Shown: positions 1-8,605 of the stretch, piece by piece
Numbering within the stretch: position 1 is the first letter of the stretch
Layout of the letters: every line of letters begins with the position of its first letter
NCBI GenBank assembly: GCA_038127535.1
Contig: JAYPHU010000002.1
Span: 62,001-126,000, forward strand
Origin: JAYPHU01 sp038127535
GTDB taxonomy: Bacteria > Pseudomonadota > Alphaproteobacteria > Rhodospirillales > UBA2165
Reading direction: 5' to 3'
DNA: 64,000 nt
Notes under the pieces: generated by a model
Told to the model about the DNA's origin: nothing
Database searches by the model: none
The model's input: the letters and a program-made list of their open reading frames with translations, nothing else
Translations under genes and position numbers: made by a program

Positions 1-371
1 ATAGTATTTCCCGAGCCAATGCTTTCCGGGCGCGCGCAATGGCGACGCTCTTGGACCTGATCCCGGCGGCAAGCCGGCCGGTCCTGGGCACACTAACCAA
101 ACCAGGAGTCGATATCCTCAAGCTTGCCAACGACCATGACGCACTGTCAGAGTTTGTAGGGGATGCCGTCAGTGGACCTGCCCATCACGTGGGAACCTGC
201 CGTATGGGAGCGGTCGATGACCCGGATGCCGTCGTTGACTCCGAGGGCCGCGTATACGGCGTGGAGGGATTGCGGGTAATTGATGCTTCGATCATGCCTT
301 GGGTGCCTCGCGCCAACACGAATATTCCGACGATCATGCTGGCAGAAAAGATCGCCGCTGATTTAACGTAG
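1..371 (+). CDS. GMC-family FAD oxidoreductase, C-terminal fragment (cut by window start)
   Basis: The frame is open from the first bases (codons start at position 3) and ends with TAG at 369-371, so only the last ~120 residues are present. They form the C-terminal GMC domain: HVGTCRMG carries the catalytic histidine, DASIMP lies near the FAD, and ANTNIPTIMLAEKIA carries the conserved asparagine. Enzymes of this family (choline dehydrogenase, alcohol dehydrogenases) oxidise alcohols with FAD; the substrate cannot be told from this end. The ATG at 39 is internal and not the start. The next gene on the same strand begins about 150 bases on. Confidence 0.9.
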   Translation, partial: SISRANAFRARAMATLLDLIPAASRPVLGTLTKPGVDILKLANDHDALSEFVGDAVSGPAHHVGTCRMGAVDDPDAVVDSEGRVYGVEGLRVIDASIMPWVPRANTNIPTIMLAEKIAADLT

Positions 372-524
372 GATTATCTTGTTCAATTGAGATCGATGGT
401 GCGGATGAAAAGTTGAACAAATGTTGGACACATCACTATTGATTTGCAAGCTTGCGAACCGGCATTCAGTGGGATCGAATGCACGTTCAGCTTAATTATT
501 TGTGCTCGCAGGGAGTAAAACATA

Positions 525-1610
525 GTGTCAAATTTGCAAATGGTCGGATGCGACCTTCATTATCATGCCGATGCTCCGGCATTCGAAAAAAATCCGACGA
601 CTATCGAATCCCAGACGCCAAGGCCGGTGTCCGTGAACGGCAAACGGATGAAGGTCATCGATATGCACGCTCATTGCCAACTGTCCAACGTCTGGCCGAT
701 GGTGGAGGGGCGCGAGGAGCTAAAGGGGGGCAATCCTTACGAGGGGCAGCTCAAGGAAGTCGAGGATATCCAGGTGCGTTTACGACATATGGATGAGATG
801 GGAACCGATATGGAGGTTCTCAGCATCGGCACCGAGCAGCACTTTCCCTGGGCCGAGTATGAGCTTGCCCGCGACATAGCCAGACTGCAGAACGAGAGCC
901 TTACCGAGGTTTGCGCCGCTAATCCGGAACGCTTTGTACCCCTTGGCGTGGTATCGTTACAGCATCCCTTTCTCGCGGCGGAGCAGTTGGAAGAGTCTGT
1001 GACGAAATTGGGCCACCGGGGCTGCATGATCACGGGCAATATCCTGGGTCAGGAATTGTCAGACAGAAAGTTCCACCCCTTCTGGGCCAAGGCCGAGGAA
1101 CTGGACATCGTTGTCTTTATTCATCCCCGGGTTCCAAAAATGGGTAATCCCAGACTCCTGGGAAGAGGATTTCTCTCCAACATGATCGGCAATCCACTTG
1201 AAACGGCCACAGCCCTCGCCCATCTCATTTACGAGGGGACCCTCGACCGCTTCCCTGGTCTGAAGATCGCCGCAGCCCATGGTGGAGGATACCTGCCGTC
1301 CTATATCGGTCGCTTCGACCACGGTCACAATAGCGAGGACCGTGGCGGTCGGGGCCTGGAGAAGAAAAAGCCCAGCGAGTATATCCGCAACCTCTACTTT
1401 GATACCTTGGTATACGGGACCCAAAACCTAGCTCACCTGATTAAGGAAGTAGGCGTCTCCCAACTGATGCTCGGAACGGATCACAATTTCGGCATGACCA
1501 ACCGCAACGCCGTTGCCCATCTCTTGAGCGTCGAGGGGCTGAGCGAGGCAGACATCGAAAGTATCATGAACGGGACGGCCAAAAGGTTATTTAGGATCGA
1601 TGATACCTAG
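525..1610 (+). CDS. Amidohydrolase 2 / ACMSD-like metal-dependent decarboxylase or hydrolase
   Basis: 361 residues, GTG start at 525, chosen because GGGAG lies at 511-515, about nine bases upstream. An ATG at 648 would begin directly at MKVIDMHAHC and is the alternative start. The TIM-barrel metal motif is the H-x-H of DMHAH; further ligands are the histidine of AAAHGGGYLPSY and the aspartate of MLGTDHNF. Aminocarboxymuconate-semialdehyde decarboxylase relatives decarboxylate or hydrolyse aromatic-ring cleavage products using one zinc. The N-terminal ~40 residues before the barrel are unusual and may reflect start choice. Neighbours (GMC oxidoreductase before, convergent TAXI/AhpD operon after) suggest catabolism; the actual substrate is unknown. 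Confidence 0.8.
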   Translation: MSNLQMVGCDLHYHADAPAFEKNPTTIESQTPRPVSVNGKRMKVIDMHAHCQLSNVWPMVEGREELKGGNPYEGQLKEVEDIQVRLRHMDEMGTDMEVLSIGTEQHFPWAEYELARDIARLQNESLTEVCAANPERFVPLGVVSLQHPFLAAEQLEESVTKLGHRGCMITGNILGQELSDRKFHPFWAKAEELDIVVFIHPRVPKMGNPRLLGRGFLSNMIGNPLETATALAHLIYEGTLDRFPGLKIAAAHGGGYLPSYIGRFDHGHNSEDRGGRGLEKKKPSEYIRNLYFDTLVYGTQNLAHLIKEVGVSQLMLGTDHNFGMTNRNAVAHLLSVEGLSEADIESIMNGTAKRLFRIDDT

Positions 1611-1650
1611 AGTTTCTTAGTGACATTCAGTCATCCCACCCACCGGCTAT

Positions 1651-2316
1651 TCACTCATCAGGATTGGGCTCTGGGAACTCCTCTGGCCAGTTCTCCAGGA
1701 CGAATTCCAAATAGCGCTTCAGGTTGTCAGTATTTAGACGCGATGATGATTTGATCTTATCGACCTCTTCGACCGGCTCCAAGGGAATGCGCAGTGAATC
1801 CATGTAGCGGTTGCGGAAATTGAAAAGGCCACAAATCATGGTGAGTTCGACAATCTCCTGTTCATCGAAGATTTCTTTCACTTGTTCAAATACGTCATCA
1901 CGGCTTCTTGCTGTGTTTTTTGTCACATGTTCCGCCCAAAGAACGGCGGCCTTCTCCCGCGCGTTTAAGAGGGCGGAATCCATATATTCGTCCGAGCCTA
2001 TGGCCTGTACTTGTTCTTCCGTAATGCCTGCCGCTTGACCAAGCGACGTATTGTGGGCCAGTCAGTATTTACACCCGTTGACATGGCTGGTCTTAATAAT
2101 GACCATTTCCTTCAATTTTGAGGTCAGCGCGCTACCTCCGCCTTCGCGCTGCATGACGGCGGTAAAAGGTGTCAACATTAGTTGCATGAAGGGTGCATGT
2201 GCGGCCACTCGATGGGAATTTGGTACGCGGCCCAACATTTTTTCAGCACCGTCAAAAAGGAGCCGGGCAAACAAGTCTTCCGTGTCCAAATCTACAAGTG
2301 AAATCCGTCCATCCAT
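1651..2316 (-). CDS. AhpD-like / carboxymuconolactone decarboxylase-family selenoprotein with CxxU motif (UGA at 2062-2064)
   Basis: Read from the ATG at 2316, the frame holds 84 codons, one TGA (2062-2064), then 136 more codons to a stop at 1651: 221 residues in all. Both parts belong to one AhpD/CMD domain: KLKEMVIIKTSHVNGCKY is the strand leading to the redox motif, and LAHNTSLGQAAGITEEQV continues it. Family members have CxxC here (NGCxYCxxH); the TGA replaces exactly the second cysteine, giving C82-K-Y-U85. A SECIS-like hairpin follows. AhpD-like proteins are thiol peroxidases or disulfide reductases, and AhpD-like selenoproteins are a known class. The gene is third in an operon behind a TAXI TRAP transporter (29 bases after the permease), with AAAGG upstream of its start. 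A conventional gene caller would split it into 84- and 110-residue pieces. The alternative is a plain nonsense mutation. Confidence 0.85.
2030..2064 (-). promoter_or_regulatory. Candidate bacterial SECIS element after UGA of the AhpD-like gene
   Basis: On the minus-strand mRNA the UGA (2064-2062) is followed, 14 bases later, by GUCGCUU-GGUC-AAGCGGC (2047-2030): a seven-pair stem with one G-U pair and a GGUC tetraloop. E. coli fdhF also presents GGUC at the tip of its SECIS, where the G and U contact SelB. The loop begins 21 bases after UGA, close to fdhF. GCC/GGC farther out could extend the stem. Pairing was worked out by hand and no folding energy was computed. Confidence 0.75.
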
Positions 2317-2345
2317 AATGCTATACCTTTCGGGCTGCCTTGGGT

Positions 2346-4310
2346 TTATTGAGCTGGAGTCGTATCAGCGACGGTCGATTTCGCGTACCTGGAACGCTGA
2401 CTGGCAAAAATGATCGCAAGAACGGCGCCGCCCGCAATTTGCGCCAACAGGTTAGGCCAAAACAAACCAAGAGCAGCAAGCGTTAGAACCAGGCGTTCCA
2501 TGGCCACTAGCCGGACATACATGTGTCCGACAATGACCGCGCCTGTCGCCAGAAAGCCGAACACCGCCGCTACAAAGGTTTGGGTCAGTGCCTGGGGCTG
2601 ATCTATGGCCAGGATCGAGGTGAATCCGAACATAACTGGAATAACATACATCCCCTTGGCAGTTCTGAAAGCCGCCCATGCGGCGGCACTGGGATTTGCT
2701 TGGGCTATGCCGCCGGCGGTGTATGCGGGTACGCAAACGGGCGGGGTAAAACAGCTATCCAGGCTGAACCAGAAAACGATCAGGTGCGCGGCCAACAACG
2801 ATAGCCCCCAGGGCGCACCGATATCCAAGAGCGCCGGCACCGCCATCACCGAGAGCACAATATAAGCGGCACTTGTCGGCAGTCCCATGCCCAGAACGAA
2901 CGACGCAACGCCAACAAGGATGATGGCAAGGAAGAGGCTGTCACCTGCCAACGCCACCACAACGGACGAAAATTTTAGGCCGAGGCCCGTTTGGAACAGC
3001 GCCCCCATGACGATGCCCACAGCCGCCACGGCCGCGCAAACAGGAAGGGAGCGAATAGCTCCTTGCTCTAGCGCTTTATAAACATTGACCAAGCCGGCGA
3101 TGATAGTATCGATCACATCGTTCACGCCAATACCGACCGTTCTTTGCTTTTCGAACAGGCCAACCATCCCCTTGAGCCCACCAAGCAGGATGACAGAGCC
3201 AATGCCGATTAAGCCGGCATAGGGAACACTTTGGCCGCGCATGAGGACGATGATGATCAGCAGCGGTGGCAAAAGGTAATACCATCCTTCCTTGAAGACC
3301 GTCCAAACCCGTTCTAATTTCTCCCTGGGCAAACCAACCAGTCCCTCTTTTCGGGCTTCGAGGTGCACGATCGTATAAACGGATAGGAAATAGAGAACAG
3401 CCGGCAGGATAGATACCTTGACCACCTCCCAATAGCTGATACCGGTGAACTCGACGATAAGGAACGCGGACGCACCCATGATCGGCGGCATGATTTGCCC
3501 GCCAGTTGATGCGGCGGTTTCGATTCCGGCGGCTGTCTCCGCCTTGAAGCCGGATTTCTTCATCATCGGGATGGTGAAAGGGCCGGTCGTGGCGACATTC
3601 GCGTTGGCGCTGCCTGTGATTGAGCCCGTCATGGCGCTAGCAAAAACTGCCGCCTTGGCGGGACCTCCTCTGAGTCTTCCCGCGGCGGCCATGCATAGTC
3701 GCACGTAGTAGTCGGCCGCACCCATGCGGTCCAGAAAGGCGCCAAACAAGATGAACAAAAATATGAAAGTCGAAAAAACGCCCAATGGCAGGTTCCAAAG
3801 ACCTTCCTGGGCAAGATAATGGTGGTCAATCATGTCCTTAATAGTGGCGCCTTTGTGGGCGAACTCCCAAGGAAAATAGGCACCGTAATACGTATAAATC
3901 AGAAACAGGGCGACGATAATAGGTAGCGCTGTGTTGATGGTCCGGCGTGTGACTTCAAGGGTCAATAGTATGGCGATCGGGCCAAGGACATAGTCTACTG
4001 TCCGCAGGGGATCGACATAGAACAGCCTCCCGTTGAGGTAGTCGGTATCGAGCACCGGGTATCCGATTGCGACAACCACTAGGACAAATAGAAGCAAGCT
4101 GGTCCCTTTGCCTAGGAGGGTCCGTTCAGAGTGACGGTAAACAAGAATAATAAGCGAAGCGCCGAACAGATAGGAAAGGGAGCGTTGAAAGACGAATTCA
4201 AATCCGCCCGTGTAGGCGACAAACAAATGGTATACTGACATGCCTACGGCAATTGCCGAGACCATAAACCTTAGAGCCCAGTGATCAGATCGATCCAACT
4301 GCATGTTCAT
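2346..4310 (-). CDS. TRAP transporter fused permease (DctQM-type 4TM/12TM), TAXI system 1
   Basis: 654 residues, almost entirely hydrophobic helices. TAXI-type TRAP transporters fuse the small (4 TM) and large (12 TM) membrane subunits into one chain of about this length. Characteristic segments are GSANANVATTGPFTIPMMKK and TGGQIMPPIMGASAFLIVEF, typical of the large-subunit transport domain. It imports a carboxylate or related small molecule by sodium- or proton-motive force together with the periplasmic receptor encoded just upstream. Start ATG at 4310; its ribosome site GGGGAG lies in the 3' arm of a hairpin (4320-4356). It is followed after 29 bases by the AhpD-like selenoprotein gene. Confidence 0.93.
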   Translation of the reverse strand: MNMQLDRSDHWALRFMVSAIAVGMSVYHLFVAYTGGFEFVFQRSLSYLFGASLIILVYRHSERTLLGKGTSLLLFVLVVVAIGYPVLDTDYLNGRLFYVDPLRTVDYVLGPIAILLTLEVTRRTINTALPIIVALFLIYTYYGAYFPWEFAHKGATIKDMIDHHYLAQEGLWNLPLGVFSTFIFLFILFGAFLDRMGAADYYVRLCMAAAGRLRGGPAKAAVFASAMTGSITGSANANVATTGPFTIPMMKKSGFKAETAAGIETAASTGGQIMPPIMGASAFLIVEFTGISYWEVVKVSILPAVLYFLSVYTIVHLEARKEGLVGLPREKLERVWTVFKEGWYYLLPPLLIIIVLMRGQSVPYAGLIGIGSVILLGGLKGMVGLFEKQRTVGIGVNDVIDTIIAGLVNVYKALEQGAIRSLPVCAAVAAVGIVMGALFQTGLGLKFSSVVVALAGDSLFLAIILVGVASFVLGMGLPTSAAYIVLSVMAVPALLDIGAPWGLSLLAAHLIVFWFSLDSCFTPPVCVPAYTAGGIAQANPSAAAWAAFRTAKGMYVIPVMFGFTSILAIDQPQALTQTFVAAVFGFLATGAVIVGHMYVRLVAMERLVLTLAALGLFWPNLLAQIAGGAVLAIIFASQRSRYAKSTVADTTPAQ

Positions 4311-4319
4311 AGCAGGGAA

Positions 4320-4356
4320 CTCTCCCCATGGACGGTCAGGGCACCCACGGGGAGAG
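4320..4356 (-). promoter_or_regulatory. Inter-cistronic hairpin that buries the permease ribosome-binding site
   Basis: On the mRNA, CTCTCCCCGTGG pairs with CCATGGGGAGAG (one G-U pair) around a 13-base loop. The 3' arm contains GGGGAG, the Shine-Dalgarno sequence of the permease, nine bases before its ATG. A separate hairpin, GCGCGATC-AACT-GATCGCGC at 4399-4380, spans the stop codon of the receptor gene just before it. Inference: the pair protects the receptor mRNA and lowers permease translation. Confidence 0.6.
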
Positions 4357-4385
4357 GATCACAACTTATTACATTGTCTGCGCGA

Positions 4386-5369
4386 TCAGTTGATCGCGCC
4401 GACTTCCTTGTAAAAACGCTCGGCCCCAGCATGAAGCGGCAGCTTCCCTACCTTGGCGCCAAACGCGGGCGTCCATGTCTTGTAGGTCTTATGCACCGCC
4501 CCCAATGTCTTTTTGTTAGCGGCGATAATCTTGAGCATGTCATAGACTCGATCTGCCTTCATCTTGTCGGTGGTTAACAATACGCCAGACAGGCCCATGG
4601 AATGGGTATCCTTGTCGTTACCCTTATAAATTCCGCCCGGAATGACACACGGGGCGTAGCCGTGTCCATCCAACATGGTCTTAATGTTGTCGGTCATACG
4701 CAGGAAGGTTAGCGGCCGACCAAGAGCAGCCTGGATGCCGGCGCCATTAGGATCTCCCGAATTATGGAAATAGATATCGATCTGGCCGGACCGAATGGCG
4801 CGGGAGTTGGCACCGGTGCCAGAAAAAGTCTGCTTGTCGCCCCTTGCCGCCATTTTTTCGTAGCTGCTGCCCAAATGCTTGACGATCAGGCTGCCGGTGT
4901 ATTCGGAGCTAGTGCCTTTTTTGACCAACGCAATTTTCAGGGGCTTTGGTGATTTGACAATGTCCTCCCAGGTCTGAATGCCCGCATCGTATACATCCTT
5001 GGCGACATACTGGTGATAGCAGGATTCAAAGAAACGAGCTATGACGCGAAGGTTCGGATAGGCCTTCTTGAAGGGAGTTTTACCCGCCAGAGCCGTTGCA
5101 GTGAAGCTGGAAAAAGAATAGCCGAAATCTGCGCCGCCTGTACTGACGCGGGCAGGGTTAGCCCGGCCCCCGCCCGGTGAGACGCTATATTTGACCGCCG
5201 TTTGGTTCTTATTGACCACATCGACCAAGCCGGCGCCGATACGGCCCATAGTTCCGCCCAATGTGCCAACCGCTATGGAAAGCTGCTCCGCGGCAAAGCT
5301 TGTCGGCGAATTAAATGTTGCAAGCCCTAAACCCGCTGCGAGCATAAATGTTGGCTTCAAATACTTCAT
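4386..5369 (-). CDS. TAXI-family TRAP transporter periplasmic substrate-binding protein, system 1
   Basis: 327 residues from the ATG at 5369. That start has GGGAGG seven bases upstream, whereas the GTG at 5399 has none. A signal peptide is plain: MKYLKPTFMLAAGLGLATF then a cleavage site near SFA-AEQ. After it comes the TAXI pattern, with IAVGTLGGTMGRIGAGLVD at the N-terminus of the mature protein. These receptors bind small organic acids and hand them to the fused permease encoded downstream. The ligand cannot be deduced. First gene of the operon receptor-permease-AhpD(Sec), divergent from the zinc alcohol dehydrogenase at 5534. Confidence 0.93.
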   Translation of the reverse strand: MKYLKPTFMLAAGLGLATFNSPTSFAAEQLSIAVGTLGGTMGRIGAGLVDVVNKNQTAVKYSVSPGGGRANPARVSTGGADFGYSFSSFTATALAGKTPFKKAYPNLRVIARFFESCYHQYVAKDVYDAGIQTWEDIVKSPKPLKIALVKKGTSSEYTGSLIVKHLGSSYEKMAARGDKQTFSGTGANSRAIRSGQIDIYFHNSGDPNGAGIQAALGRPLTFLRMTDNIKTMLDGHGYAPCVIPGGIYKGNDKDTHSMGLSGVLLTTDKMKADRVYDMLKIIAANKKTLGAVHKTYKTWTPAFGAKVGKLPLHAGAERFYKEVGAIN

Positions 5370-5489
5370 AGGTATACCTCCCGATAAGGACTCTAACACA
5401 AAATGGCTATTGGCTTTTTTCCTCGAATAATCGGAATCTCCAATTTATCTTTATTTTTCATTTTAATCTCATCCATTCGTTAATATGAG

Positions 5490-5502
5490 TCAAGTTACTT
5501 GA
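5490..5502. promoter_or_regulatory. Candidate operator, inverted repeat TCAAGT-T-ACTTGA
   Basis: A 13-base perfect inverted repeat with the T-N11-A form favoured by LysR-type regulators, 31 bases before the ATG at 5534 and within the 164-base divergent intergenic region between TAXI system 1 and the alcohol dehydrogenase. No regulator gene lies beside it, so the cognate protein is unknown. Confidence 0.4.
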
Positions 5503-5533
5503 GTCTTCGACAACAACAGGGGAATAACTGGTA

Positions 5534-6577
5534 ATGAAAGCGATGGTCTTGACGGCGCCGAACACGCCGTTCCAGCTTATGGAAGTGCCCGACCCTGTGG
5601 CCGGGAAAGGCGAAGCGGTGGCACGGGTTCTAAGTTGCGGCGCCGGTCTCACCATACAACACATTCGGGCCGGGCGAATGAAAGTGGATTACCCCCGTAT
5701 CATTGGTCATGAAATCACTGCCGAAATTGTCGAGGTAGGGGCTGGCGTCCGAGAGCTGAGAGCAGGTGATCCGGTAACCGCCTACTATTACCTGACTTGC
5801 GGTAGCTGTCGTTGGTGCCGGAGCGATAGGGAGACCTTGTGCGATAACTTAGGCGGCAATATCGGCCGGGATATTGACGGTGGTTACGCCGAGTACATCA
5901 AGCTGCCGGCCAACTCTTACATAAAATTGCCGGAAGGGCTTGACCATCGGGCTCATGCAGCCGAGATCGGCGTGGCTACGGACGCGATAGCGACACCCGT
6001 TAAACTCGTCAACAAGGCGCGCATCCGCCCGGAGGAGTGGGTGGTGGTGATCGGCGCGGGTGGTGGCCTGGGGCTGCAGATGGTCATGGTTGCCAAATGG
6101 GCGAAAGCTAGGGTGATTGCCGTTGACATTATGGAGGACAAGCTTGCCAACTGCCGGGACGCGGGCGCAGAAGAGGTCATCGCCACCGGGGACGGAGGCA
6201 CGGTCGATCGCATAAAGGAGCTTACCAACGGCGCTGGCGCCGATGTTGTTGTCGACTTCGTCGCTAATACAGCCACATTGGAAGAGGCCTCCAATATGCT
6301 CGGCAAGGGAGGACGGTTAGCCATTCTTGGCGGTGGCGGCATGCCAAACGAATTCCCGGTGAACGGCAATTGGATAAAAAACGGCGAACGGGAGATCCTG
6401 GGAAGCCGGTATGCCACCCGTGCAGAGGTTGGTCGGGCTTTGGAGTTGGTCGCCCGCCGGGAGGTCTGGCCGATCGTCACCGAAACCTTCCCGCTGGAGG
6501 AGGCTGAAACCTTGCACCACCGGGTCGAACAAGGTTTAGTGATTGGGCGCGCAGCGGTAACCATGACAAGCAAATAA
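5534..6577 (+). CDS. Zinc-dependent alcohol dehydrogenase (MDR superfamily)
   Basis: 347 residues, ATG at 5534 with a GGGG ribosome site. It has the GroES-like N-terminal domain with GHE (RIIGHEITAEIVEVGAGV), the four-cysteine structural zinc lobe CGSCRWCRSDRETLC, and the Rossmann segment VVVIGAGGGLGLQMVMVAK followed by an acidic residue at the end of strand two (VIAVDIMED), suggesting NAD(H). It interconverts an alcohol and an aldehyde or ketone in the cytoplasm. Twenty bases separate it from the ketopantoate-reductase homologue, so the two are probably co-transcribed. Substrate not determined. Confidence 0.9.
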   Translation: MKAMVLTAPNTPFQLMEVPDPVAGKGEAVARVLSCGAGLTIQHIRAGRMKVDYPRIIGHEITAEIVEVGAGVRELRAGDPVTAYYYLTCGSCRWCRSDRETLCDNLGGNIGRDIDGGYAEYIKLPANSYIKLPEGLDHRAHAAEIGVATDAIATPVKLVNKARIRPEEWVVVIGAGGGLGLQMVMVAKWAKARVIAVDIMEDKLANCRDAGAEEVIATGDGGTVDRIKELTNGAGADVVVDFVANTATLEEASNMLGKGGRLAILGGGGMPNEFPVNGNWIKNGEREILGSRYATRAEVGRALELVARREVWPIVTETFPLEEAETLHHRVEQGLVIGRAAVTMTSK

Positions 6578-6596
6578 TGGAGTAGCAGGGGGAAAC

Positions 6597-7640
6597 ATGG
6601 ATCAGAAAATTGCCGTCCTCGGGGCGGGTTCTATCGGCAGTTCTGTGGGAGCAGACCTAACCGATGCAGGTCTGGACGTCACCATCATCGATCAATGGCC
6701 AGCCCACGTGGAAGTCATGAAGAAAAAGGGTTTGGATATCACAATGCCGGGGCTACACCTCCAGATTCCGGTGACCGCTTGGCATTTGTGCGAATTGGCC
6801 GAACATGTACCCGCTTTCGATGTCATCTTTCTTGCTGTCAAATCCTATGACACAGGTTGGCTTGCGAAGCTGATCGAACCTTATCTGAAGCCGGACGGTG
6901 TATTTATCGGCCTGCAGAATGGTATGAACAACGAGACTATTTCGAGTGTGGTTGGAGTGGAACGCACCATTGGCGCAGTTGTTGAGTTGTCGGCGGAAAT
7001 TTTTACACCTGGCGTCGTTAAGCGGGATACGACGCGCAAGGGCACATGGTTCGGCCTGGGTGAACTGGATGGCTCCCTCACACCGCGTCTCGACATGGTT
7101 AAAGAGATCATGGAGAACGTTGCCACTATCAGTCTGACGCAAAACGTCGAGGGAGCCAAATGGACCAAGTTGATCGCCAACACCATGACCATGGGCCCCA
7201 TCGGATTGACCGGACTTAAGAACTGGGATGCCCGTGAACTGCCGGGAATGTTCGACATGGCTGTCGCACTCGGTCGAGAATCCATGGCAGTTGGCAAAGC
7301 CCTCGGCTACGAATTGGAACCGGTTTTTGGACTCAGTGCAGAAGAATTTGCAGCGGCCAATGACGCCACTCTTATCAAGGCAATGCGCACCTTACAGGAA
7401 CATACGGGTAAGGAAAGTGTGACCGCGCCTATCCACGACCACATCAAGGGCCGTAAAAGTGAAATGTCTTTTATCAACGGTCTTGTGGCTAGGGCTGGCA
7501 AGGAACACGGCATTTCCGTCCCCTGCAATGACGCCGTCACTGAGATTGACCGCCGTCTCAACGAAGGTGAACTCGAAATGGATCCGGCCAATTTCGGTCT
7601 GCTCAAGTCCATGGTCGAATCCCGACCCAATAGAGTTTGA
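6597..7640 (+). CDS. Ketopantoate reductase family protein (PanE/ApbA-like)
   Basis: 347 residues with the N-terminal dinucleotide-binding motif VLGAGSIGSSVG and the C-terminal helical domain of 2-dehydropantoate 2-reductases. The catalytic-lysine region is recognisable in EGAKWTKLIANTMTM. The family reduces alpha-keto acids with NADPH. This copy lies in a catabolic region beside an alcohol dehydrogenase and is longer than E. coli PanE (303 residues), so a role in pantothenate synthesis is doubtful; a paralogue acting on another hydroxy or keto acid is more likely. Confidence 0.85.
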   Translation: MDQKIAVLGAGSIGSSVGADLTDAGLDVTIIDQWPAHVEVMKKKGLDITMPGLHLQIPVTAWHLCELAEHVPAFDVIFLAVKSYDTGWLAKLIEPYLKPDGVFIGLQNGMNNETISSVVGVERTIGAVVELSAEIFTPGVVKRDTTRKGTWFGLGELDGSLTPRLDMVKEIMENVATISLTQNVEGAKWTKLIANTMTMGPIGLTGLKNWDARELPGMFDMAVALGRESMAVGKALGYELEPVFGLSAEEFAAANDATLIKAMRTLQEHTGKESVTAPIHDHIKGRKSEMSFINGLVARAGKEHGISVPCNDAVTEIDRRLNEGELEMDPANFGLLKSMVESRPNRV

Positions 7641-7767
7641 GTTAGACGCGTTATCGTGCTCGTACCAGTTGGGTTGATACGTCGCAGCAAGATGGCGATT
7701 TATGGCAAAGTCCTGTTACGGTCGCCCAGCGTAATCGGGGTCGATTCCTGACCTTTGATCATGGGCA

Positions 7768-7929
7768 TTAAAATTCGAAGTTTCGGACTAATAACCCTGC
7801 AGCAACTGCTGCGGCCACAACAACCATCCATGCCCTCCAGTTAAATAACAGTCGAGGTCTTGCTTGACGAATATCCTGCTTACGGAGCATGGCTTGAACT
7901 TTTGCAATCTCGTGTGGCGTCATGCCCAT
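7768..7929 (-). CDS. Small single-pass membrane protein, 53 residues, unknown function
   Basis: ATG at 7929, TAA at 7768-7770. The sequence has a charged amphipathic N-terminus (MGMTPHEIAKVQAMLRKQD), a basic stretch, then one strong hydrophobic helix (WMVVVAAAVAAGLLV) and a short tail. GGGA lies about nine bases before the start. The hydrophobic helix and orderly composition argue for a real gene; no family is recognised. It lies alone in the ~960-base interval between 7641 and 8605, convergent with the gene before it. Confidence 0.55.
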   Translation of the reverse strand: MGMTPHEIAKVQAMLRKQDIRQARPRLLFNWRAWMVVVAAAVAAGLLVRNFEF

Positions 7930-8605
7930 ATCTATTTTCCCATAAATTATAACTCAAATTAGTTTAACATAATTTAGATCCTAAGCGTAGTTGCGAACGG
8001 TGTTTGTCAAAAAGCAGAACGCAACATCGACTGGACTCAAATGCCGGCACTAAAAGAGCGGGTTGATGATGCCTATTTTGAAACCCTATCCAGGTTGTCA
8101 ACTTCAGTCACTAGACCCAGTAAAAATATTGAGACCCGGAATTAGCTGCATTAACGCGGACTAAAATCCCGCCGGGAACTCCCGGCCGCCTTGTTCCAGC
8201 GTGAGCAAAGGCCCAAAGCAACAGTTTCTTCGTCACATACTTTGATGCAACAAATGTTGTAGTCCCAGTTTAGTTCGTCGTAATTTAAATCGTTAGATAT
8301 TCTCAGTTTGAAGCGTGCTGTTTCTTGAAAAGAAACCCGTCTATCCATTCAATAGAAATCTGGCTAGTTTCTCTTCTTACATTCGGGGCAGCATCTAATC
8401 TTAACTTGTTTGTACACTGGCCTCTGCTATTCATGACCCCTGCCGCATACCCAGGCTGCAACGTGTCCCGAACCTGCGGTAATAGAAACGATCGATATCG
8501 GAGCGTTCTTTTCTTCATTCGACATAGAAGCAACCTCAGGGTGTGTGACTTCAATACTGCCAGGTTCAGCCACTGCCCTTATTCTCAATGCTTTGGCTTT
8601 AGAAT
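7930..8605. other. Intergenic stretch with no supported gene
   Basis: About 680 bases. Only short frames without ribosome sites are present. One (8041-8145 plus, open upstream to about 7983 without a start, containing NIDWTQMPALKERVDDAYF) has protein-like composition and may be a gene remnant. No terminator or RNA gene was recognised. Confidence 0.4.

Noticed and set aside
1651..1983. Separate 110-residue gene
   Set aside because: It is the C-terminal part of the UGA-containing AhpD-like gene; the 26 codons between the UGA and this ATG are homologous to the family too.
8041..8145. 34-codon frame with protein-like sequence
   Set aside because: No start signal or recognised family; may be a remnant, too weak to call.
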